Shown here in pieces: positions 7,791 to 16,391 of a DNA stretch of 64,000 nucleotides. Under the pieces are notes generated by a model. It did not search any database. It had not been told where the DNA came from and saw only the letters and a program-made list of their open reading frames with translations. The stretch lies in contig CAWBGI010000003.1 in the NCBI GenBank assembly GCA_963788225.1, positions 248,001 to 312,000 on the forward strand, written 5' to 3'. Source of the DNA: Sulfotelmatobacter sp963788225 (GTDB lineage: Bacteria; Acidobacteriota; Terriglobia; Terriglobales; Acidobacteriaceae). How positions within the stretch are numbered: the first letter of the stretch is position 1; every line of letters starts with the position of its first letter. The position numbers and the translations under genes are program-made.

Positions 7791-8469
7791 GAATTTGTAC
7801 CCCCTGTTCGTCAACCGTCAGATACGTCAGACGGGAATCGACCCAGCCGCCTGAGTTGTAGTAGTGAATTCTGTCTTCTTCCACGTGGATGGCCTCGTGG
7901 GTGTGGCCGCAGAAAATACGATCGGCATGGTGCTGGCGCGCATAGTGAAGAGCTCCCGCGGAAACTTTCGGCGACATGCGGAGCCAGCGCGTGTTGAGCC
8001 GGTCAATGAGCCGCGCGATGGGCTTGCTCTTGAAGTCGAGCTTCTGCAACTGCAGGTAAAGCGACGTGCCCAGTTTATTCAGCCGGACGTTGCTTACCTG
8101 GAAACCATCGAACTGGTGGCCGTGGATCGCGATGTGGCGCAGGCCGTTGAACTGCCAGGCGTAGCGCTGGTACACGCGAACGCCGACCAGGTGCGACATG
8201 ATGTTGGTAAGTCCGTGGTCGTGATTGCCTTCGACCCAGACGACTTCAATGTTGCGTTTGGGATTCGACAGCTTGCGAATGTAGCCGAGGAACTTCCAGT
8301 GCTCTTTGGTAAGTCGGGCGAAGTTGAGGTCGGCAAAAATGTCGCCCAGCAGAATCAGCCGCTGAAAGCGGTTTTCCTTGAGCACGCGGGTAGCTTCGCG
8401 GGCATGACTGGTCTCTGCACCGAGGTGCAGGTCGGAGAGGATCAGCGTGTTGTAGCCATGCAGATCCAT
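7645..8469 (-). CDS. Calcineurin-like metallophosphoesterase (LpxH-like)
   Basis: 274 aa. Two-metal phosphoesterase with all blocks: ILSDLHLG (about residue 10), LLGDIFAD, WVEGNHDHG, AIHGHQFDG and FCGHTHEA. These resemble UDP-2,3-diacylglucosamine hydrolase and related enzymes, but the substrate is not fixed by the motifs. The fold ends near VDEQGVQIHEF; about 45 acidic residues after it are encoded by DNA that is also the start of the downstream glycosyltransferase, so the tail may be an accident of frame or an old frameshift. Confidence 0.8.
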   Translation of the reverse strand: MDLHGYNTLILSDLHLGAETSHAREATRVLKENRFQRLILLGDIFADLNFARLTKEHWKFLGYIRKLSNPKRNIEVVWVEGNHDHGLTNIMSHLVGVRVYQRYAWQFNGLRHIAIHGHQFDGFQVSNVRLNKLGTSLYLQLQKLDFKSKPIARLIDRLNTRWLRMSPKVSAGALHYARQHHADRIFCGHTHEAIHVEEDRIHYYNSGGWVDSRLTYLTVDEQGVQIHEFNEHEHPERADDRDSSQERGEADPAFADFADESGLLEDVEYESVGS

Positions 8470-8649
8470 GATTCAGTTGTAGCAGGCCAATGTTACGGGG
8501 TGATGAAATATGCATCAAAATTGGTGCATGGTAACTACGGAAGTAACCCGAGTAACCCGTGAGTAAACAAAGGGCTTATTCCGCGGTCGAGCGCGAAATG
8601 TTGTAGCAGTGTGAATGTGGGGCGGCTTTTCGCGTAGACTGAATTTCCT

Positions 8650-9267
8650 TTGAAAACCATCGGGCACATTCTGGCGAAGTACACGGCGTGGATTCTGCAC
8701 CTGCTGACACCGCTGGGGATTTGGGGTGTGTTTGCAATCGCATTCGCGGATTCCGCTCTGCTCGGCATGCCGGTGGACGCGATCGTCGCGTTCTATGTGT
8801 ACCAGAATCACGGGCGCCTGCTCCTCTATGTGTTGATGGCTTCGCTAGGGTCGACGATCGGCAGCATTCCGCTTTACATCATCGGGTATCTCGGTGGCGA
8901 GAAGGTGCTGCGCAAGCGGATTTCAGAAGAACGCTTTCAGCAGATTCACCGTTCATTTGAGCAGCACGAATTCTGGGCGCTGATGTTTCCGGGAATGCTG
9001 CCGCCGCCGACGCCGTTCAAAATCTTCGTGCTGGGAGCGGCCGTGTTTGAGATGCGGTTCCGCGATTTTCTGGCGGCGATTTTCGCCGGGAGATGTGTCC
9101 GCTTCCTGGTGCTTTCGTTGCTTGTGCTGTGGTTCGGGCCGCAGATTGTGGGGCTAATGGGAATGCTCGTGCGCCAGCATTTGTCGTGGCTGCTGGGAGC
9201 AGTAGCGGGCGGAGTGCTGGTGTGGTTGCTGATGCGGAGGGGGCGATGGCGCAAGACGCGGATCTAG
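8650..9267 (+). CDS. VTT/DedA-family membrane protein
   Basis: 205 aa with several membrane segments (about residues 22-45, 58-85, 115-140, 148-172, 178-198). The conserved block FPGMLPPPTPFKIFVLGAA with its proline cluster, and GSTIGSIPLYIIGYLGG, are typical of the SNARE-associated/DedA group, now linked to lipid scrambling and undecaprenyl-phosphate recycling. Start is a TTG at 8650; no ATG lies nearby and the ribosome site is weak, so the start is less sure. It is divergent from the phosphoesterase. Confidence 0.8.
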   Translation: MKTIGHILAKYTAWILHLLTPLGIWGVFAIAFADSALLGMPVDAIVAFYVYQNHGRLLLYVLMASLGSTIGSIPLYIIGYLGGEKVLRKRISEERFQQIHRSFEQHEFWALMFPGMLPPPTPFKIFVLGAAVFEMRFRDFLAAIFAGRCVRFLVLSLLVLWFGPQIVGLMGMLVRQHLSWLLGAVAGGVLVWLLMRRGRWRKTRI

Positions 9268-9320
9268 TTGACCCCTGGCTGGCAAGCGAGTTCAGTGACG
9301 GCGCCTAGCTGCGCTCGGCT

Positions 9321-9341
9321 GGACGGGCGAGGCGCCCGTCC
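9321..9341. repeat. REP-like palindrome ggacgggcg-agg-cgcccgtcc
   Basis: A perfect 9-bp stem with an agg loop followed by ccacaca. The same layout (GA-stem-agg/aag-stem-TC then CCACA) recurs at 24873-24891, 29878-29896 and 32243-32261. Here it lies between convergent genes. Confidence 0.7.
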
Positions 9342-9373
9342 CCACACATTCATCCCCACACGAGATGTTCTGT

Positions 9374-9940
9374 TTATGCGGCAGCTATGTGGTCTCCGGA
9401 TGACTTGCGCATCCAGCCGGCTAGGGCGTGCAGGAACACCGGAGTTCCAAACATTGCGACGGAGAAGAACAGATCGCTCTCGACCGTGCCCCGGAAAAAT
9501 GGCAGACCGGCGGCGTAAGACATCATCAAGCCACTGAAGGTCTTTGGATACATTTCCCATGCGGCCCACACCGCGAAATTGCTGATCAGGAAAAACGAAA
9601 CTGAACTGGCCAGCGCGGCGCCTACCACGCGGACCGGCCCAGCCTTTTCGCGCAGATTCGTGCCCAGCCAGAGGATGGCTGCGTACCAAGCCCACGTGAC
9701 CAGAAGGTCCCAGGACAACACATATGAATACATGAACTTGGTGAGGACGACGTCCGTTGCCGCCAGCAGCACCAGAGGGATCCACATCTGACGGCGCGAG
9801 CCACGGGCTCCAAAAAATAGCAGCGAGGCCGCGACCGGGGTGAAGTGCCAGGCGTGCGGCAGGATATTGAACGGACCAGCGAATGGCAAGAAGCGTACGG
9901 CAATGGCGAGTAGGACAAATAGATAGGGCAGCATGAGCAC
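9374..9940 (-). CDS. DUF6580-type integral membrane protein
   Basis: 188 aa with about five hydrophobic segments. Features LPHAWHFTPVAASLLFFGAR near residue 27 and a C-terminal half with SNFAVWAAW and GLPFFRGTVESDLFFS. This matches the DUF6580 pattern of small membrane proteins, some of which resemble ECF transporter substrate subunits. A second ATG at 9934 could be the start. No riboswitch is visible upstream. Function not known. Confidence 0.6.
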   Translation of the reverse strand: MLMLPYLFVLLAIAVRFLPFAGPFNILPHAWHFTPVAASLLFFGARGSRRQMWIPLVLLAATDVVLTKFMYSYVLSWDLLVTWAWYAAILWLGTNLREKAGPVRVVGAALASSVSFFLISNFAVWAAWEMYPKTFSGLMMSYAAGLPFFRGTVESDLFFSVAMFGTPVFLHALAGWMRKSSGDHIAAA

Positions 9941-10023
9941 CTCGGGACTGAACTATCATTCTGGGCGCGGAAAGGCGAGTACGTCAAGCGCTACATCCTT
10001 CTTATCAAGGTATTGACGTCGTA

Positions 10024-10060
10024 TTGACGCCGGTTCTGTTCCTTACTATAATGTAAGGAA
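10024..10060 (+). promoter_or_regulatory. Sigma70-type promoter with overlapping palindromic operator
   Basis: ttgacg (10024-10029), 17 bases, then tataat (10047-10052). The -10 box is the exact centre of a perfect palindrome, ttccttac-tataat-gtaaggaa (10039-10060). This is what an autorepressed toxin-antitoxin promoter looks like; the AbrB-type antitoxin 26 bases downstream is the likely ligand. Confidence 0.8.
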
Positions 10061-10085
10061 TAGTCCATAGCGAAAGGAGCTTCCC

Positions 10086-10331
10086 TTGGCCGCCGCGAAA
10101 ATTACCTCCAAAGGGCAGATCACCATACCTGCCCAGGTCCGCGCTGCGCTGGGAGTTGACTCCGGAGATCGGATTGAATTCGTCGAGGTGGGGAAAGGCG
10201 AATTCAACATCGTTGCCGCCACGCGTTCGGTGCGGGAGTTAAGCGGAATGTTGTATCGCAAGGGCAGGAAACCGGTCTCGATTGAGGAGATGAACGCCGC
10301 CATCGCGAAAGGCGCGGCTCGATCGCGATAG
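10086..10331 (+). CDS. AbrB/MazE-type antitoxin (VapB)
   Basis: 81 aa. SpoVT/AbrB swapped-hairpin fold: ITSKGQITIPAQVRAALGVD at residues 6-25 and GDRIEFVEVG after it. Binds DNA and neutralises the PIN toxin encoded nine bases downstream. The start is a TTG at 10086 with gaaaggag ten bases upstream. The palindrome over the promoter suggests autoregulation. Confidence 0.85.
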   Translation: MAAAKITSKGQITIPAQVRAALGVDSGDRIEFVEVGKGEFNIVAATRSVRELSGMLYRKGRKPVSIEEMNAAIAKGAARSR

Positions 10332-10340
10332 CGGGCGGAA

Positions 10341-10739
10341 ATGATGATCGGCCTCGACACAAATGTTCTGGTCCGTTACCTAACTCACGACGACCCTACC
10401 CAAACCGCCGTGGCGACAAGAATCATGAACTCGCTATCCTTCGATTCACCGGGATTTCTTTCCCTGATCGTGGTCGCAGAGTTGGTGTGGGTATTGGCCA
10501 TCTCCTACCGTTATCAGAAGAAGGAAATCGAGAAGGTTCTGGAGAACTTGTTACGGACCAGGGAACTGGTTATCGAACGTGCGGAACTCGTCTCGCAAGC
10601 ATTGCGGGTGTTTCGTGGTGGGAGCGCCGACTTCGCTGATTGTCTCATCGAACGCTGCGGCCGCGCGGCCGGATGCAAACACACGTTCACTTTCGACTGG
10701 AAGGCGGTAGCTGGAGCGGGAATGCGGCCGCTGCAATAA
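10341..10739 (+). CDS. PIN-domain ribonuclease toxin (VapC)
   Basis: 132 aa. PIN nuclease with the acidic centre seen in LDTNVLVRYL (Asp near residue 6), VVAELVWVL (Glu near 44), SADFADCLI (Asp near 94-98) and TFDWKAV (Asp near 119). Likely cleaves RNA (often tRNA or rRNA) under stress. Two adjacent ATG codons can serve as start. Directly follows its antitoxin, as in a standard vapBC operon. Confidence 0.85.
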   Translation: MMIGLDTNVLVRYLTHDDPTQTAVATRIMNSLSFDSPGFLSLIVVAELVWVLAISYRYQKKEIEKVLENLLRTRELVIERAELVSQALRVFRGGSADFADCLIERCGRAAGCKHTFTFDWKAVAGAGMRPLQ

Positions 10740-10755
10740 AAGGCCTCGCAGACGC

Positions 10756-12846
10756 TTACTCCGCTATCCCAAAAAATTCCTCCACCACCCGCATGTCCGT
10801 AGTCTTCCTGTAATTCGGCAGGCTTTCAATAAATACTCTCCCATACTGCTTCTTCAGAATGCGGTTATCGAGCAGCACCAAGAGTCCGCGGTCGTGCAAC
10901 GAGCGAATAAGTCTGCCAAAGCCCTGCTTCAGCGTGATCACCGCCGCCGGCACCTGATATTGAAAAAAAGCGTTGCCGCCGTCGGCGTCAATTGCCTTCA
11001 CGCGAGCCGCAACGACCGGATCGCTGGGCACGGCGAACGGCAGGCGGTCGATGATCACGCAACTCAACTGCTCGCCCTGCACGTCCACGCCCTGCCAGAA
11101 CGACGAGGTCGCAAACAGCACCGCATTCGGTGTCAGGCGGAACTCCTCGAGCAGCGCGCTCTTTGGAGCGTCTCCCTGCCGCAGCATGGGAAATTCCAAC
11201 TCGCCCAGCAGCCGCTGGTAAATGTCATTCATCTGCGCATAGCTGGTGAAAAGCACGAAAGCGCGGCCGCGCGTGATCTCCAGCAGCTTGTGAATGCGCT
11301 CGGCCGCAAGAGCCGCAAACTGGGGCGTCCGCGCATCGGGCAGGTCGGGCGGCACATAAAACAACGCCTGAGTCTCGTAGTCGAAGTGCGAAGCCAGCAC
11401 CGACTCGCGCGCGTGCTCCAAACCCAGCCGCTGCCGGATGTACTCGAACCCGCCCCCAACAGCAAGCGTGGCCGAAGTGAGCACGGCGCACTCCAGCTTC
11501 GACCACAGGCATTCGCGCAGAATCGGCCCGACATCGATTGGAGTAGCTTGCAGAAAGACGTTCTGACGACTTTGGAAACGTTCGTTTGTTTTCTCCGTAT
11601 CTCGGTTTCTCCGTGGTGAATTAGCTCTACTGCCCCGCCGCTCGATCCAGAACACCGTATTGCGATCGTCCGATTCCATGGCGAAGCCAAGCTGCACCTG
11701 CACTTCCTGCGCCCGCCGCACAAAGTTGAAAATCTCCTCCGGCTTCTGGGGCAAGCCTTCCAGTTCGCCAACCAGCCGGGTCAGTGCCTGATTCAGCGCA
11801 AGGAACTCGTCTCCATTTTCTTCCAGAAACTCGCGCCGCGTCTCGAACGCGAAGCGTCCCTCCCCCGGCGGCAATAGCGAAAAAAACAACTGCGACCGCT
11901 CCCGCAAACCTCCCAGCGCTCCCGACAGCGATGCGGAGAGCATCCGGTTATGCTGCAGTGACGTCTCGACATCCCGCGCCAGATCTTCTACCCGCAGGTT
12001 GCTCACCGAGATTCCGAAGTAGTTCCCTGCAACATCCTCCAACTCGTGCGCTTCATCGAAAATTACCGCCGCCGCTTCCGGCAGAATTCCCGCGTCAGGC
12101 GCGCCTTCGGCCTGCAGCTTGATGGCAAGGTCGGCGAAAAATAAATGATGGTTGACGATGACAATGTCGCTCTCCATCCCACGCCGGCGCATTTCCGTGA
12201 TGAAGCAGCGCTCCCACTCTTTGCACTTCTGCCCGATGCACGCTTCGGTTCGCGCATCCAGCTTGGGCCAGAGCGCGCTGGTCTCGGGGAGTTCGGCGAG
12301 TTCCGCGCGGTCGCCGGTCGCAGTGGTTTTTTCCCAGGCGGCAATCGCGCGGTATTGCTCAATCTCCTCCAATCCGCTCAGCACCGGTTGATCGGTCAGG
12401 TCGTAGAGCTTCTTGCGGCACAAATAATTGTTGCGGCCTTTCATATAGCAGACCGAGAGCCGTCGGCTCGAATCTTCCTCGCCGGAAGCCGGCTTTCCAA
12501 ACAACGCATGCTCCAGGAAAGGGACGTCTTTGTAAAACAGTTGTTCCTGCAAATTCTTCGTGCCGGTCGAGATGATTACCCGCTTGCCCGAGCGGATCAC
12601 CGGCATCAGATACGCCAAAGTCTTTCCCGTGCCGGTACCGGCTTCCACAATCAAGTGCCGCTTTTCTTCCAGCGCCTGCTCGACGGCCTGCGCCATCTGC
12701 AATTGCCCGCGCCGGAATTCATACGCCGGATGCGTGCGCGACAGCACTCCACCGGGCGCGAAGAATTGATAGAGTGAGCCATCTTTCCCGCCAGTCGCGG
12801 AGCGACTTGCCGCAGCAGGAGAAACGGGTTGGGAACCTAAAGCCAC
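10756..12846 (-). CDS. DinG/XPD-family ATP-dependent DNA helicase with a repeat-derived insert
   Basis: 696 aa. Superfamily 2 iron-sulfur helicase. Walker A EAGTGTGKTLAYL (about 68-80), four cluster cysteines in NNYLCRKK and ACIGQKCKEWERC (about 145-215), VIFDEAHELEDVA (DEAH box), VLTSATL, and GFGRLIRS near the C-terminus. GTG at 12844-12846 is the start. Residues about 410-419 (SPRRNRDTEK) come from a 30-base repeat also found in the DNA ligase gene at 33895, placed just before the second RecA-like domain. No exonuclease domain is present. It likely clears R-loops or other structured DNA. Confidence 0.88.
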   Translation of the reverse strand: MALGSQPVSPAAASRSATGGKDGSLYQFFAPGGVLSRTHPAYEFRRGQLQMAQAVEQALEEKRHLIVEAGTGTGKTLAYLMPVIRSGKRVIISTGTKNLQEQLFYKDVPFLEHALFGKPASGEEDSSRRLSVCYMKGRNNYLCRKKLYDLTDQPVLSGLEEIEQYRAIAAWEKTTATGDRAELAELPETSALWPKLDARTEACIGQKCKEWERCFITEMRRRGMESDIVIVNHHLFFADLAIKLQAEGAPDAGILPEAAAVIFDEAHELEDVAGNYFGISVSNLRVEDLARDVETSLQHNRMLSASLSGALGGLRERSQLFFSLLPPGEGRFAFETRREFLEENGDEFLALNQALTRLVGELEGLPQKPEEIFNFVRRAQEVQVQLGFAMESDDRNTVFWIERRGSRANSPRRNRDTEKTNERFQSRQNVFLQATPIDVGPILRECLWSKLECAVLTSATLAVGGGFEYIRQRLGLEHARESVLASHFDYETQALFYVPPDLPDARTPQFAALAAERIHKLLEITRGRAFVLFTSYAQMNDIYQRLLGELEFPMLRQGDAPKSALLEEFRLTPNAVLFATSSFWQGVDVQGEQLSCVIIDRLPFAVPSDPVVAARVKAIDADGGNAFFQYQVPAAVITLKQGFGRLIRSLHDRGLLVLLDNRILKKQYGRVFIESLPNYRKTTDMRVVEEFFGIAE
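11589..11618 (-). repeat. 30-base repeat inside the helicase gene (shared with the ligase gene)
   Basis: On the coding strand it reads caccacggag, then aaaccgagat, then acggagaaaa. It matches 33895-33924 at 25 of 30 positions but is read in a different frame there. Confidence 0.75.
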
Positions 12847-12855
12847 GGGAGTCTC

Positions 12856-12861
12856 TATAAT
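12856..12861 (+). promoter_or_regulatory. Possible -10 box for der
   Basis: A tataat hexamer lies 38 bases before the der TTG start in the 52-base gap to the divergent helicase gene. No convincing -35 box is visible at 16-18 bases. Confidence 0.35.
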
Positions 12862-12898
12862 AAACAGTTCTCGGCTTTAGGTACCTGATCGCCTCACT

Positions 12899-14383
12899 TT
12901 GACCCAACCCACCTACAATTCGACCAGCACTCTCGCCACGACAGCCGCAGGCGTTCCCACGATTGCCATTGTCGGCCGGCCCAACGTGGGCAAGTCCACT
13001 CTGTTCAACCGAATCGTCGGATCGCGCCGTGCCATCGTGGGCGACGAGCCCGGCATCACGCGCGACCGCCTCTACGGCGACGCCGAGTGGCGCGGCCGCC
13101 GCCTCCGCATCATTGATACCGGCGGAATTATTCCTGACGACAAAGATTTCATTCCATCGGAAATTTTCCGTCAGGCGCGGGTTGCATTTGATGAGGCCGC
13201 GGCCATCGTGATGCTTGTTGACGGCCGGTCAGAAGTCGCCGTGCCCGATCTTGAACTCGTACGCCTGCTGCGCAAGACCGGACGCCCGCTCTTCCTCGCC
13301 GTCAACAAAGCCGACACCGAAAAGCAAGCGCACATCGTTGACGAGTTTCATCGCTTGGGAATCAAGCGGATGGTTCCGATCTCCGCCGAACACGGGCGTG
13401 GTATCGACGATCTGCTGGACGCTGTGCTGGAGATTTTGCCGTCGCCAGTCGAAGACTTAAACACAGAGGTCACAGGGGACACAGAGCAAGCACAGGAAAA
13501 ACCTCAGGCGGAAGACGAATCGAACGAATCCGAGCCCGTCTACGAAACCAAGGTCGCCATCATCGGCCATCCCAACGTGGGCAAATCCACGCTGCTGAAT
13601 TGCCTGACGGCTTCCGACCGCGCCATCGTCTCGCCGATCCCCGGCACCACGCGCGACGCGGTCGACGAAATCGTCGAACGCGACGGCCGTCGCTTCCGCT
13701 TCATCGACACCGCCGGCATTCGGCGCAAAGGCAAGACTCATCTCATGGCGGAAAAACTTTCCGTCGTGATGGCGCGCAAACATCTCGAAGGCGCCGACAT
13801 TGCGCTGCTGGTGATCGACGCCATCGAAGGCGTCAGCCAGCTCGACGCCGCTATCGCCGGCTACGCCCACGAGAGCGGACGCTCGATGATTATCGTCGTG
13901 AATAAGTGGGATTTAGTCACCGGCGGCGCGCAGAAGCCGGGCAGGCCGTCAAAGGCCATGCGCATGCGCGAAAGCAAGCGCCCGGGCGACCGCGAAGCCT
14001 ACGAAGAACGCCTGCGCCACGATCTCAAGTTTCTGAACTACGCGCCCATCGTTTTCATCTCGGCCAACACCGGTAAGGGCACCGAGAAAATTTTCCCGCT
14101 GCTCGAACAGGTCGCCACCGAGCGCCGCAAGCGCATCCCCACGTCAGCCATGAACCGCTTCATCGAAACCGTGGACTTCGAGCGCGCCTCCGTCCCCATG
14201 CGCTCGCGTGTGAAGATTCTCTACATGACGCAGGCCTCGGTCGCTCCGCCCACGTTTGTGCTCTTCACCAACCGCGCCGTGAAGCTGCACTTCTCCTACC
14301 AGCGCTTTTTGGAGAATCAGATCCGCAAAGCCTTCGGCTTCTTGGGCACGCCGATTTGGATTAAGAACCGGGCCAGGAATTAG
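12899..14383 (+). CDS. der: Ribosome-assembly GTPase Der (EngA) with repeat-derived linker
   Basis: 494 aa. Two tandem Era-like GTPase domains and a KH-like C-terminus; acts in 50S subunit maturation. First domain: GRPNVGKSTLFNR (about 27-39), DTGG, NKAD. Second: GHPNVGKSTLLNC (about 221-233), DTAGIRRKGK, NKWD. The KH-like part ends GTPIWIKNRARN. Start is TTG at 12899. Linker residues about 188-197 (NTEVTGDTEQ) come from a cacagaggtcacagg-type repeat seen between other genes. The linker is longer than usual and acidic. Confidence 0.95.
   Translation: MTQPTYNSTSTLATTAAGVPTIAIVGRPNVGKSTLFNRIVGSRRAIVGDEPGITRDRLYGDAEWRGRRLRIIDTGGIIPDDKDFIPSEIFRQARVAFDEAAAIVMLVDGRSEVAVPDLELVRLLRKTGRPLFLAVNKADTEKQAHIVDEFHRLGIKRMVPISAEHGRGIDDLLDAVLEILPSPVEDLNTEVTGDTEQAQEKPQAEDESNESEPVYETKVAIIGHPNVGKSTLLNCLTASDRAIVSPIPGTTRDAVDEIVERDGRRFRFIDTAGIRRKGKTHLMAEKLSVVMARKHLEGADIALLVIDAIEGVSQLDAAIAGYAHESGRSMIIVVNKWDLVTGGAQKPGRPSKAMRMRESKRPGDREAYEERLRHDLKFLNYAPIVFISANTGKGTEKIFPLLEQVATERRKRIPTSAMNRFIETVDFERASVPMRSRVKILYMTQASVAPPTFVLFTNRAVKLHFSYQRFLENQIRKAFGFLGTPIWIKNRARN
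13457..13486 (+). repeat. cacagaggtcacagg-type repeat inside der
   Basis: aacacagaggtcacagg followed by ggacacagag. A close copy, aacacagagtcacagg, lies between genes at 29225-29240. In der it falls exactly in the linker between the two GTPase domains. Confidence 0.6.
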
Positions 14384-14586
14384 AGTGAGTCGGGACCGCG
14401 ATCGGCCAGAGCGGCGTCGATATGCGCCGGCTTGAGCGAAGGATAGCTGCGCAGAATCTCTTCCCTAGTCGAACCCTCCGCGAGGCTGTCGAGAATAACG
14501 GTGACGGGAATTCGCGTTCCTCTGGCGCAGACTTCTCCCCCGCATACAGTCGGCTTGCTTTCGAAGAAATCCTGCCACGCGACCAT
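14380..14586 (-). CDS. DUF433 protein (antitoxin-like)
   Basis: 68 aa. RGTRIPVTVILDSLAEGSTR and EEILRSYPSLKPAHIDAALA are the two signature blocks of DUF433, a small helix-turn-helix family often paired with PIN or DUF5615 toxins. No partner follows: the gene converges on der and overlaps its stop by four bases, so the 3' neighbour is missing. Start ATG at 14584-14586. Confidence 0.75.
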   Translation of the reverse strand: MVAWQDFFESKPTVCGGEVCARGTRIPVTVILDSLAEGSTREEILRSYPSLKPAHIDAALADRGPDSL

Positions 14587-14728
14587 AGTGTTATTTTATC
14601 CGGCGTCTTAGTAAGTGGCCATATTGATTTGTTCAGCAGATCGAGCCCCCGGGTGACCTCCTGGGAACCCAATCGGGATCAAGAACAGGGCGAGGAATTG
14701 CCGCGATGGGCTTGTCTGACATTTACTG

Positions 14729-15754
14729 CTATCGAGATAACGACTCAACCACCTTTTCAACACCCTCCACAACTCTCGCCATCCTACCGAAATCCAATCG
14801 ATCAGCCGTATCGAGCCGAGTGTGATAGTAGGGATACCGAAACAGCGCAGTGTCGGTAATCATGATAGCTGGATAGTGCTCTTGCCAGAACGACCACTGA
14901 TCCGACCATCCGATGCCGGGCCATTGGGCCGGGGCTGCAATGCCTTCAGACGGGAAGCTGGTCGATTCGCGGAAGGCGCGAACTGCCCGCTGCACCAGAC
15001 TACGCGACTCCGAATTTCCGACAAAACCTAGAAAATTGCCGCGGCTGGGATAGAAGAGGCCGAGCAATGCCGGATATTTCTGACTTCCTGGCGCGTCCGA
15101 ATAAAACCCGAGCATCTCAAGCGAGATCATTGCCGAGACTCGGACATTTTCACGCTGGAGTTGCTGCGTATAAACCAGGCTTCCCATCCTGTTCGTCTGA
15201 AAGAACGGCGGCTCCTCATTTACAAAAATCACAAAGCGGATGTTCTTGCGGGGCTTGCTCTCTCGAAGCTGGCGCGCCAGCTCCAGCACGGCTGCGACGC
15301 CTGTAGCATTATCATCTGCGCCCACCGTTCCAGCGACAGTGTCGTAATGCGCGCCCACAATCAACGTTTCGCCGGCACTATCACTTCCTGTGATGCTCAC
15401 CTCAACGTTGCTTACCTCCTGACCGTCCACTCGATAGGTTCGTTCTGTGACTGCGTACCCAGCTTGCTGGAAGTTGCTGCGAAGGTGGTTAACGACTACT
15501 TGCAGGGATCCTGTTCGCCAAACGTTTCTCTCTCCGATTGTCACCGACAGGTACTTCACTTCCGCCGAGAGGCGGCCTTGGAGTTCCGACTGCGCATTCG
15601 AAACCGGAGGCAGTGGCCCAGAGTACGACCTGAGCGGCATCTGGGTCATCCGCAAGACCCAGATCAAACCGGCAACCAGCGAGACGACCAGAGCTGCGGA
15701 TACGAGACGAACCGTCCAGTTCGGACCAGTTCGATTGCTGACCGATTCAAACAT
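14729..15754 (-). CDS. M28-family zinc aminopeptidase, membrane-anchored
   Basis: 341 aa. An N-terminal hydrophobic segment (about residues 17-35, VSAALVVSLVAGLIWVLRM) suggests export or a membrane anchor. The M28 di-zinc site is visible: VGAHYDT, GADDNATGVAAVLEL, VNEEPPFF (catalytic Glu), SLEMLGF and YHTRLDTADRL. Probably cleaves peptides or cyclises glutamine outside the cytoplasm. Stands alone; the next gene upstream begins with a different function. Confidence 0.85.
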   Translation of the reverse strand: MFESVSNRTGPNWTVRLVSAALVVSLVAGLIWVLRMTQMPLRSYSGPLPPVSNAQSELQGRLSAEVKYLSVTIGERNVWRTGSLQVVVNHLRSNFQQAGYAVTERTYRVDGQEVSNVEVSITGSDSAGETLIVGAHYDTVAGTVGADDNATGVAAVLELARQLRESKPRKNIRFVIFVNEEPPFFQTNRMGSLVYTQQLQRENVRVSAMISLEMLGFYSDAPGSQKYPALLGLFYPSRGNFLGFVGNSESRSLVQRAVRAFRESTSFPSEGIAAPAQWPGIGWSDQWSFWQEHYPAIMITDTALFRYPYYHTRLDTADRLDFGRMARVVEGVEKVVESLSR

Positions 15755-15876
15755 TTTGGAAACCGCGCCAATCCTAACCCATTGAACCGCCGGCGGAGCA
15801 AAACTCTTATTCCCCCGCCATCTCCCGATCCATCGTCAGCAGCCCAACCCGCTGCACGCCCGCATGATGCGCCACG

Positions 15877-16251
15877 TCAATCACGTCGGCGACATACTGG
15901 AAGTTGAACATCGGCATCGCCCCGCACGAAGACAACTTTCTCCACGCGCGTTAAGTAAATCTCCGCCAGCCGTGTTTCCAGATCTTCCCACCGCACCTCA
16001 TCCTGATTAATCTTCACCATGGGCGTCTGATCTTCGTTCGTCCCCACGACTTGGATGACCACTGTGCGTGGCTGCGCGATATTCTCCTTCTGCTTCTGAT
16101 CCGGCTGCGGAATCTGCGCAGTCTCTCCCTGATCCTTGTCCATCGACACCACCACCATGAAGACGATGATCAAGGTCAGCAGCACATCAATCAGCGGCGT
16201 GACGTTAATCTCGGGGCCGCGCGCACCTCGGCCTGCCATGGAGAACGACAT
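15877..16251 (-). CDS. ExbD/TolR-like biopolymer transport protein, frameshifted near the end
   Basis: 124 aa as read. One N-terminal membrane helix (PLIDVLLTLIIVFMVVVSM) preceded by PEINVTPLIDVLL, whose Asp carries protons in ExbD/TolR, then a periplasmic domain. After VFVRGDADV the frame changes to a short nonsense tail (QLPVCRRRD). One base removed from the GTT at 15907-15908 restores NFQYVADVIDVAHHAGVQRV and an end at 15807, which matches the family. So the full gene is 15807-16251 with a one-base insertion, either a real mutation or a sequencing error. No exbB is adjacent. Confidence 0.8.
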   Translation of the reverse strand: MSFSMAGRGARGPEINVTPLIDVLLTLIIVFMVVVSMDKDQGETAQIPQPDQKQKENIAQPRTVVIQVVGTNEDQTPMVKINQDEVRWEDLETRLAEIYLTRVEKVVFVRGDADVQLPVCRRRD

Positions 16252-16391
16252 GAGAAAGCTCCTCTGCTCCGGTTCGGCACGCGCGTGCTTGTAACATCAG
16301 ACACCTGAAGCGTGGTGAGAGTTCCCTCACCGCTGGCAAACAGCAGGTTCCTCACTTCGCTTGGAATGACAAAATTCGAGAAATGCCAACC

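Noticed and set aside
9941..10020. Riboswitch before the DUF6580 gene
   Set aside because: Cobalamin riboswitch boxes were looked for because some small membrane transport proteins use them; none is visible.
12145..12777. 210-aa plus-strand ORF
   Set aside because: Antisense of the helicase N-terminal half.
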